A stretch of 22,862 nucleotides of DNA, taken from DATKLX01 sp035542155 (GTDB lineage: Bacteria > Chloroflexota > Anaerolineae > Anaerolineales > Anaerolineaceae). Below are positions 6,379 to 12,204 of this stretch, in pieces. Made by a program: the position numbers and the translations under genes. Numbering within the stretch: position 1 is the stretch's first letter; every line of letters starts with the position of its first letter. The notes under the pieces were generated by a model. The model did not search any database, had not been told where the DNA came from, and saw nothing but the letters and a program-made list of their open reading frames with translations. The stretch is taken from the NCBI GenBank assembly GCA_035542155.1, contig DATKLX010000131.1, forward strand, positions 1 through 22,862, in the 5' to 3' direction.

Positions 6379-8310
6379 ATGAACACCATCGATGAAATTA
6401 AAGCCCGCATCGATATCGTTGACCTGGTCTCAGAGACGGTCCAACTGCGCAAGGCTGGAAAAAATTATTCTGGTTTCTGTCCCTTCCACCCTAACTCTCG
6501 GACGCCGGCCTTCGTGGTCTTCCCTGGTTCGGGCACCTGGCGCTGCTTTGGCCAGTGCAACGAAGGTGGTGATATCTTCCGGTTCGTGATGAAGAAGGAA
6601 GGCTGGGATTTCCCCACCGCGCTGAAAGCCCTGGCGGAAAAGGCCGGGGTAAAGCTCGAGCCGCCTTCTCCCGAGCGCCAGTTGGAGGCGGAAGCTCACG
6701 AGCGCCTGCGCGTGCTGCTCGAGGAAGCGGTCGTTTTTTATCGCCACCAACTCCTGCACACCCCCGCGGGAAAGCCTGCTCTGGATTACCTCCACAGGCG
6801 CGGGCTCAGCGATACGACGATCGAGACCTTTGGGCTGGGCTACGCGCCGCAGGGGTGGGACGCCGTCCTGAACTATTTTTCAGCGAAAGGATATTCTCCC
6901 CAGGACCTGGCCGACGCCGGCCTGGTCAGCGAGCGAGAGGGCGGTGGGGTATACGACCGTTTCCGCAACCGGATTATGTTCCCCATTCGGGATGGGGCGG
7001 GGGGGATGACCGGCTTTGGGGCGCGGGTGCTCAACCCCGAGGACGTGCCCAAGTTCCTCAATTCCCCTCAGACCGATCTGTTCGATAAAGGCCGTATCCT
7101 GTACGGGTTGGACCAGGCGCGCAAGGCAATCCGCGCCAGCGACCAGGTGGTGATCGTCGAGGGATACCTGGACGTGATTGCCCTGCACCAGACCGGTTTC
7201 CAGAACACGGTTTCGCCGATGGGCACGGCCCTGACCGAAGATCAACTTCGCCTGCTCAAACGCTTCACCTCGCGAATCGTGTTGGCCCTCGACCCGGATG
7301 CCGCCGGTGAAAAGGCCACCCTGCGCGGCCTGGAGCTGACTCGCCAGGCCATGGACCATTCAACCGAGCTGGCTTTTAATGCGCGGGGGCTATTACGCCA
7401 TGAGGCCCGTCTCCAGGCTGATGTGCGCGTGACGACACTGCCGGTGGGGATGGATCCCGACGAGGTGGTGCTGCGTGACCCGGCCGAATGGGCCAGGATT
7501 GTGGAGGCGGCCCGTCCGGTTGTGGTGCACGTGATGGAGACCCTGGCGGCTGGCCAGAATCTGGACGATCCCAAGGTGAAGAGCCAGGTCGCCTCCCAGG
7601 TGCTGCCGCTGATCGAAGATATTCCCAACCCGGTCGAGCGCGACGCTTATCGCCAGCGCCTGGCGCGGTTTTTGAAGATCGATGAGCGCTCATTGTTGGG
7701 TCCTGGGACCGGGCATGTGCACCGCCTTCGCCCAGGACGACGAAGTTTTGGGGTGCGGAACGCCCCCGAAGCCAGCCAGATCCCTACGGGAAGGGCATCT
7801 GCGCTTCCAGGCAGCAACGCCGACCCGGCCTATGGGTTAGAATCATACTGCCTGAGATTCCTGATCCATAAACCGGAGAACCTCTACCTGGTCAACCGCG
7901 CGCTGCAGGAGGCCGGGCTGACCCGCCTGGACATCGCTGATTTCAGTCACACAGATCACCAGGTTATATTTAAACTGGTCCAGCAGTCGGTTGAACAGGT
8001 CGAGGATGATCCTCAGGTGTTCATCCAGAAGCAGAAGGATGAGACGGTGGCGGAGGAGATCCAGGCGTTGCGGGCGGTGCTGCTACCTGAGGTGAGCGAT
8101 CCGCAGAAGCTGGTGGAGGAATTGATGCAGAAGATTTTGCTGCTGCGCAAGCAAAACGTCACAGAGAGCGTGAACCAACTGCGCTTTCTCCAGGAAGAAG
8201 TCCAGCAGCAGGGCGATCTGCGCGCCCAGGTATACGCAGATCTTGTTATGCAATACATACAAACCCGTGATCGGCTCGACCGGGCTTTGGGCGCCAGCTC
8301 GAAGCGGTAA
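6379..8310 (+). CDS. dnaG: DNA primase
   Basis: This 643-residue protein makes RNA primers at the replication fork. The N-terminal zinc-binding domain has Cys34 and His37 (CPFH) and Cys56 and Cys60 (CFGQC). The last pair is spaced CX3C where most DnaG proteins have CX2C. The catalytic core spans roughly 105-430, and its TOPRIM part carries the conserved acid Glu261 (IVEGYLD) and Asp305 and Asp307 (ALDPDAAG). After a linker of about 445-490, rich in Gly, Pro and Arg, the C-terminal 150 residues (YCLRFLIHKPENLYLVN onward) form the helicase-interacting region seen in the family. The length is normal. The start at 6379 gives the expected IDEIKARIDIVDLVS opening. The sigma factor follows 33 bases later in the same reading frame, as in the classical primase-sigma operon but without rpsU upstream. 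Confidence 0.97.
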   Translation: MNTIDEIKARIDIVDLVSETVQLRKAGKNYSGFCPFHPNSRTPAFVVFPGSGTWRCFGQCNEGGDIFRFVMKKEGWDFPTALKALAEKAGVKLEPPSPERQLEAEAHERLRVLLEEAVVFYRHQLLHTPAGKPALDYLHRRGLSDTTIETFGLGYAPQGWDAVLNYFSAKGYSPQDLADAGLVSEREGGGVYDRFRNRIMFPIRDGAGGMTGFGARVLNPEDVPKFLNSPQTDLFDKGRILYGLDQARKAIRASDQVVIVEGYLDVIALHQTGFQNTVSPMGTALTEDQLRLLKRFTSRIVLALDPDAAGEKATLRGLELTRQAMDHSTELAFNARGLLRHEARLQADVRVTTLPVGMDPDEVVLRDPAEWARIVEAARPVVVHVMETLAAGQNLDDPKVKSQVASQVLPLIEDIPNPVERDAYRQRLARFLKIDERSLLGPGTGHVHRLRPGRRSFGVRNAPEASQIPTGRASALPGSNADPAYGLESYCLRFLIHKPENLYLVNRALQEAGLTRLDIADFSHTDHQVIFKLVQQSVEQVEDDPQVFIQKQKDETVAEEIQALRAVLLPEVSDPQKLVEELMQKILLLRKQNVTESVNQLRFLQEEVQQQGDLRAQVYADLVMQYIQTRDRLDRALGASSKR

Positions 8311-8324
8311 GGATCCCGGATCTA

Positions 8325-8333
8325 TGGTATAGT
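8325..8333 (+). promoter_or_regulatory. Extended -10 element directly before rpoD
   Basis: TGGTATAGT (8325-8333) matches an extended -10 (TG, one base, TATAGT) and lies inside ATGGT-N7-ACCAT (8324-8340). Only ten bases separate it from the rpoD ATG at 8344. A start at the usual distance would give a leader of about four bases. No Shine-Dalgarno sequence precedes this ATG, which fits a leaderless or near-leaderless internal transcript. Confidence 0.4.
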
Positions 8334-8343
8334 TAACCATCGT

Positions 8344-10107
8344 ATGCCTAATAAATCTAAATTAACCCCATCCTCGAAAGATTTATCCGTTGCCAGCAAT
8401 CGCCTGGCCGGGAAAGCGCGCCCATCTTCCAACGGCGCGAGGGTTTCTCAACCTGGCCGGAAAGGGAGCGCTGACCCGCGCAAATCCGCGAGCGGGAAAG
8501 ACACGCGGAAGACGGCCGTGGTCAAAGAAACCACCCCGGACGGCCGGATGCCCCAGGATGCGGATGGCGAGGCCGTTTCCCCTGTGGATGAGATCGAAAT
8601 CCCTGTGGCCGACACGGATTTGATCGTTCATGATGAGCCAGACGAGCAGAGCCTTTCCCAATCGGCCGAGGAGTGGGCAGAGCTGGCGGCGGAAGACACG
8701 CTGGAGATCCTCGAAGACCCGGTCCTGGCGATCGAGCTGTCCGAAGATCCGGTGCGGTTGTATCTGAAGGAGATAGGGCAGATTCACCTTCTGGATGCGG
8801 ACAGTGAGTTCCGCCTGGCCGCGCGGATCGAAGCCCAGCGCCACCTGGAAGCGCTGCTGGACATGCCCAGCGTCGACGCGCTCCTGATGCGGGATTCGCG
8901 CGAATTTCGCCTCTTCCACATGATCGGCGAGGAAATGCTGACCACTGCAAACCGGCTGGCAGAAGACGCTCGCCGCCTGGGATACGATTCGCCTGATCTC
9001 GGCCTGGTGCTGGCTGAAGCACAGATGCTCTGCCGGCAGTGGCAGGCTGACGTTCCCTCTTATCTGCGGGCTTACCTGGACAATGGTCTGTGGGGCCGCG
9101 ATTCGATGTGGGATGGGCTGGTGCGCAACGCGTTCGCGATGTTCCTGTGCATGTACATGCTCCCCGGCCAGACCGCAGAACAGGTTTTGGCCTATTTCCA
9201 GGAACACCAGGCGATGCCCAGCCTGGATTTTATCGACAATCACCTGCCCTCCGATGGCGACCTGAAGGACGAGATCGCCGGGATCGAGCGGCGGGCTGAG
9301 GAGGCCAACCAGACCCTGATCCGCGCCAATCTGCGCCTAGTGGTCAGCATCGCCAAGCGCTATCTGGGGCGCGGGATCTCCTTCCTCGACCTGATCCAGG
9401 AGGGCAACCTGGGTTTGCTCCGCGCGGTCACCAAATTCGATACCACCCGTGGGTTTAAATTCAGCACCTACGCTACCTGGTGGATCCGCCAGTCGATCAG
9501 CCGCTACATTGCTGAGCAGGCGCGGACGATCCGCATCCCGGTCCACCTGTTCGAGTCGATCACCCGTCTACTGCGGGTGCAGCGCTCGCTGGTGCAGACG
9601 CTGGGGCGCGAGCCAACCAACGAGGAGCTGGCCCTGGAAGGCAGTTTCCTGAACGAGGCGGATGTCCAGGCGATTAGCCGCGCCCGGGCGGAGAATACCC
9701 CGCTCGATCCGGCGGTCCAGCGGCGCTGGGCCTGGGCGGCGGCGAGAGTGCAGCGCATCCTCCAGTCCGCCGAGGAGCCGGTTTCGCTCGAGCGCCCGGT
9801 TGGAGATGAGGACAGCAGCCAGCTTGGGGACTTCATCGAGGACGATGAGGCGCTCGAGCCGATGGATGCCGCAGCCCGTGAAATGCTCCGCGAGCAAGTG
9901 CAGAGCGCGCTGGCAGCCCTTTCTGAGCGCGAGCGCCAGGTGCTCGAGCTGCGCTTCGGGCTGATCGACGGCAAAGACCACACTCTGGAAGAGGTCAGCC
10001 GCTATTTTAACGTTACTCGCGAGCGCATCCGCCAGATCGAAGCCAAGGCGCTGCGCAAGCTGCGCCACCCGACCCGGTCGCGGCATCTGCGGGAGTATCT
10101 GGGGTAA
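8344..10107 (+). CDS. rpoD: Primary RNA polymerase sigma factor (sigma-70/SigA)
   Basis: This 587-residue protein directs RNA polymerase to housekeeping promoters. Region 1.2 is DPVRLYLKEIG (135-145). Region 2 (about 322-395) has ANLRLVVSIAKRYLGRG, FLDLIQEGN and FKFSTYATWWIRQSI, which contain the promoter-melting and -10 reading residues. Region 3.2 is GDEDSSQLGDFIED (487-500). Region 4 (about 520-580) ends with the helix-turn-helix TLEEVSRYFNVTRERIRQ, the -35 reader. There is no typical acidic region 1.1; instead about 65 residues rich in Lys, Arg, Ser and Pro are followed by an acidic stretch. A non-conserved insert of roughly 150 residues lies between regions 1.2 and 2. Region 3.1 carries about 20 extra residues near 448-468 (ARAENTPLDPAVQRRWAWAA) compared with E. 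coli RpoD. The start ATG is the only in-frame choice after the dnaG stop, although Met69 remains possible. Confidence 0.95.
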   Translation: MPNKSKLTPSSKDLSVASNRLAGKARPSSNGARVSQPGRKGSADPRKSASGKDTRKTAVVKETTPDGRMPQDADGEAVSPVDEIEIPVADTDLIVHDEPDEQSLSQSAEEWAELAAEDTLEILEDPVLAIELSEDPVRLYLKEIGQIHLLDADSEFRLAARIEAQRHLEALLDMPSVDALLMRDSREFRLFHMIGEEMLTTANRLAEDARRLGYDSPDLGLVLAEAQMLCRQWQADVPSYLRAYLDNGLWGRDSMWDGLVRNAFAMFLCMYMLPGQTAEQVLAYFQEHQAMPSLDFIDNHLPSDGDLKDEIAGIERRAEEANQTLIRANLRLVVSIAKRYLGRGISFLDLIQEGNLGLLRAVTKFDTTRGFKFSTYATWWIRQSISRYIAEQARTIRIPVHLFESITRLLRVQRSLVQTLGREPTNEELALEGSFLNEADVQAISRARAENTPLDPAVQRRWAWAAARVQRILQSAEEPVSLERPVGDEDSSQLGDFIEDDEALEPMDAAAREMLREQVQSALAALSERERQVLELRFGLIDGKDHTLEEVSRYFNVTRERIRQIEAKALRKLRHPTRSRHLREYLG

Positions 10108-10130
10108 GAAATCTCACCACAGAGCACACA

Positions 10131-10240
10131 GCCTGTCCTGCCTGCACCTGGGCGCCCTGGCCTACCCTGTCCCAGAACGACAGGACTGGGGTCCGCCAGG
10201 ACAGGCAGGCACAGGTGGACGGACAGCCCAGGGAGTGCAC
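10131..10240. repeat. GC-rich imperfect inverted repeat with the 14-base motif, copy 2
   Basis: GCCTGTCCTG (10131-10140) is an exact inverted match to CAGGACAGGC (10197-10206). Inside lies CCTGTC-N7-GACAGG (10166-10184). Farther out, TGCACCTGGGC (10143-10153) partly matches GCCCAGGGAGTGCA (10227-10240). The copy of GCCAGGACAGGCAG is at 10195-10208. Five-base direct repeats CACAG (10127-10131 and 10210-10214) flank the core, as a short inserted element would leave, but this could be chance. The rest of the 10108-10335 spacer holds only the terminator; I see no gene in it. Confidence 0.5.
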
Positions 10241-10255
10241 TGAGAGAAAAAAAGC

Positions 10256-10288
10256 AAATCCCAGCCGAGGAATCGGGTGGGATTTTTT
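10256..10288. terminator. Bidirectional intrinsic terminator after rpoD
   Basis: The stem AAATCCCA (10256-10263) with TGGGATTT (10278-10285) continues, after one G-G mismatch, as CCGA-GGAA-TCGG (10265-10276). A run of six T follows on the plus strand (10283-10288). On the minus strand seven T follow after two bases (complement of A 10247-10253). It therefore suits both dnaG-rpoD and the convergent SDR gene. Confidence 0.9.
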
Positions 10289-10335
10289 GTCAGGGTCGAT
10301 TGAACAGAAAAGTGTTTGGGGGAAGGGGAGGGTGG

Positions 10336-11142
10336 CTAGCGCATGGCTGGCTTATTTTTAGAAGGGAGGTCAGATTTGAGCGACTGGAAAGAGGCCCAAC
10401 GCACCAGGGAGCGGGGGAAGACGCGGACGAGGAAAGAGATCATCCAGTTGAAAAGGCCGGGGATGACTACGGCCTGGCCGCGCATCAGGGATTGGTAGCC
10501 GGTCTGAGCGACTTCCTGGGGGGTCATGACAGGACCACGCAGCAACCGAATGCCTGTTATATTGGAGCGCTCCTGGAAGCCGCTGCGAGTGACCCCCGGG
10601 CACAAGGCGGTGACGGTGACACCGGTCCCTTTCAACTCCTCGCTCAATGCTTCGGAAAAGAAGAGTACGAAAGCCTTGGAACCGCCATAGGAGGCCATCA
10701 GCGGCGTTGGGGAAAAGGAGCCGGTCGAGCCGAGGTTAAGGATCCGCCCATACCCTCGGACGACCATCCCCGGGAGGAAGAGGCGGGTCAGCTTGACCAG
10801 GCTGAGCACGTTGACATCGAGCATGGCCAGCTCTTCGCCCAGATCGAGCCGGTCAAACCGGCCGTGGGTGCCGTAGCCGGCGCTGTTGACGAGAATATCT
10901 ACCGAGATGTTCTGGGCCTGGAGGGCAGTAAAGATTTCCTCGGCGGCAAATGGCTTGCTGAGATCTTTCGCCAGGATCGTGGCCCGAATGGGAGCGTTTT
11001 TTTGCAGTTCGACGGCAAGCTGATTGAGCCTTTCTTCACTGCGCGCCACCAGGACCAGGTTACAGCCCTCGGCGGCGAAGATTTTTACCAGCTCGGCGCC
11101 GATCCCACTGGAGGCGCCGGTGATCAATACGGTTTGATTCAT
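10336..11142 (-). CDS. Short-chain dehydrogenase/reductase (SDR)
   Basis: This 268-residue protein is a classical SDR, an NAD(P)-dependent oxidoreductase with a Rossmann fold. It shows the cofactor motif TGASSGIG (8-15), the acid of the adenine pocket Asp60 (KDLS), NSAG (86-89, in place of the common NNAG), Asn111, the catalytic Ser139, and Tyr152 and Lys156 in YGGSK. The tail (residues about 225-268) is amphipathic and basic and might touch a membrane. The substrate cannot be told; the family resembles DltE-like and YqjQ-like ketoreductases. The start ATG has AGGAG seven bases upstream. It follows tetR by 67 bases in the same direction and probably shares its promoter, so the TetR protein is the likely regulator. 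The inter-gene gap holds AAGAAG-AA-CTTCTT, a small inverted repeat near the ribosome-binding site. Confidence 0.93.
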   Translation of the reverse strand: MNQTVLITGASSGIGAELVKIFAAEGCNLVLVARSEERLNQLAVELQKNAPIRATILAKDLSKPFAAEEIFTALQAQNISVDILVNSAGYGTHGRFDRLDLGEELAMLDVNVLSLVKLTRLFLPGMVVRGYGRILNLGSTGSFSPTPLMASYGGSKAFVLFFSEALSEELKGTGVTVTALCPGVTRSGFQERSNITGIRLLRGPVMTPQEVAQTGYQSLMRGQAVVIPGLFNWMISFLVRVFPRSLVRWASFQSLKSDLPSKNKPAMR

Positions 11143-11209
11143 GATTTCTCCTACAAGAAGTTCTTCTTCAAATAGTTCCTTGGAATTTTGGCCCGTAAGG
11201 ATGCTGCGA

Positions 11210-11878
11210 TCATCGGGTGGTTGCGCTGGATAAGCCGGCGATCAGTGCGGAAAGGATGCTCTCGATCTCTGTTTGGAAGTCCACGCGCAGCGGGCGCAAC
11301 CCGGGCTCTTCGAGGGTGCGGCGGACGATCGGGGCCGGTTCGGCGACGCTCTGTACGCCGATGATGAGCATGTAAACCCACAGGATCAGGCGGACGCCCG
11401 CGCCCGGGGAAAGGAAGGGAAGGAGACTCTCTAGGGCAGCGCCGGTCACGGCCATGCGGCTGTGCAGCAGCAGTTTGTAGCGCAGCGCCGTGGGATAGTC
11501 GATGTTGCTCTCCAAGATGGTTTCAGAGATGGCGATCAGGCGGACCGCCAGGCTGCGTTGGGCAAGAGACTGGCTCAGGATGGAGGCAAACTCTCTCAGG
11601 GTGGGGGGGAGGCCCGTTTCTCGAGCGCCTGCCAGCCAGGCGTCCATTTCATCGAACCAGCTTTCCAGCTCCTGCTCTAAAAGGGCAAGGAAGAGCTCTT
11701 CCTTGGTTTTAAAGTAGAGGTAGAGAGTGCCTTTGGCAAGGTTGGCGCGTTTGCTCACACTCTCCATACTGATCTCTGAATAGGAGGCCTGGTCGAAGAG
11801 CTCGCGTCCAGCGGCGAGGATGGCCTGGCGGCGCTCGAGTTTTTGGTCGTGGCGGATGGCTCGCTGTTTGATGACCAT
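11210..11878 (-). CDS. TetR-family transcriptional regulator
   Basis: The 222-residue protein has a TetR N-terminal DNA-binding domain: QAILAAGRELFDQASYSEIS, then the helix-turn-helix SMESVSKRANLAKGTLYLYF (37-56) and KTKEELFLALLEQE. The C-terminal helical part, the ligand and dimer domain, is not conserved enough to name an effector. Such proteins are usually repressors released by a small molecule. The start ATG at 11878 has AAGGAG nine bases upstream. It is the first gene of a leftward unit with the SDR. A consensus promoter with two matching palindromes lies just upstream, so it very likely represses itself and the SDR. It is divergent from the cyclase gene at 12205, whose control by this protein is possible but not shown. 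Confidence 0.94.
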   Translation of the reverse strand: MVIKQRAIRHDQKLERRQAILAAGRELFDQASYSEISMESVSKRANLAKGTLYLYFKTKEELFLALLEQELESWFDEMDAWLAGARETGLPPTLREFASILSQSLAQRSLAVRLIAISETILESNIDYPTALRYKLLLHSRMAVTGAALESLLPFLSPGAGVRLILWVYMLIIGVQSVAEPAPIVRRTLEEPGLRPLRVDFQTEIESILSALIAGLSSATTR

Positions 11879-11897
11879 GCTGGTTCACTCCTTCATA

Positions 11898-11914
11898 AAT
11901 GACTCAAGGTCATT
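11898..11914. promoter_or_regulatory. TetR operator 2 (promoter-downstream copy)
   Basis: AATGAC-TCAAG-GTCATT is a six-base-pair palindrome with a five-base centre. It covers the expected transcription start near 11911 of the tetR promoter. Its core TGACTCAAGGTCA (11900-11912) matches the other operator in 10 of 13 positions. Confidence 0.65.
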
Positions 11915-11917
11915 TGT

Positions 11918-11946
11918 ATTATAAATGACTACAAGTCAGTTGTCAA
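11918..11946 (-). promoter_or_regulatory. Consensus promoter of the tetR-SDR unit
   Basis: On the minus strand a perfect TTGACA (11946-11941), a 17-base spacer and a perfect TATAAT (11923-11918) give a full-consensus sigma-70 promoter. Such a strong promoter without repression would be costly, which fits the two operators within it. Confidence 0.85.
11926..11938. promoter_or_regulatory. TetR operator 1 (inside the promoter spacer)
   Basis: TGACT-ACA-AGTCA is a palindrome with five-base arms located entirely between the -35 and -10 elements. A protein bound here would block RNA polymerase. The centre-to-centre distance to operator 2 is 26 bases. Confidence 0.65.
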
Positions 11947-12204
11947 GTGGGAAAATTCTGGCACGAACCTTGCCACCCATCGCATTGCAGAACTGTTAAG
12001 GGAACGGGTAGCGATCCATGATATAAAAGAATTGGGCTTATTCTGCGTGGAGGCGAGCCGGCGGGGATGGTAAGTCAGAGCCTGCCCATGTTTTTCCGAA
12101 GCGCTAAAGTCCCGGCGAGAAAAGCCGATGGTAGTATAGAATCTGCTCGCTAGCCTGGCAATCTCGAATTCTCTGGCCGCTGAAAACAGCCAAAGGCACA
12201 TAAC
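11947..12204. other. Non-coding leader of the cyclase gene
   Basis: This stretch, together with the tetR control region, forms a 326-base gap without a gene. I see no tRNA, no known riboswitch and no credible open frame. A weak -10 candidate TAGAAT (12137-12142) lies 62 bases before the cyclase ATG without a good -35. Small hairpins such as CGGC-N7-GCCG (12112-12126) are unremarkable. An AAAGG eight bases before the ATG can serve as ribosome-binding site. Confidence 0.5.

Noticed and set aside
8383..9243. 286-codon open frame antisense to rpoD
   Set aside because: It is a shadow of the sigma-factor gene with no recognisable motif; the same applies to 17263-18105 opposite nuoD.
12060..12135. 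Possible cyclic-di-GMP or other riboswitch before the cyclase
   Set aside because: The purine-rich words and a small hairpin only loosely recall known aptamers; no conserved core could be matched.
11929..12201. 90-codon minus-strand open frame between tetR and the cyclase
   Set aside because: It overlaps the tetR promoter and operators, has no ribosome-binding site and no protein-like pattern.
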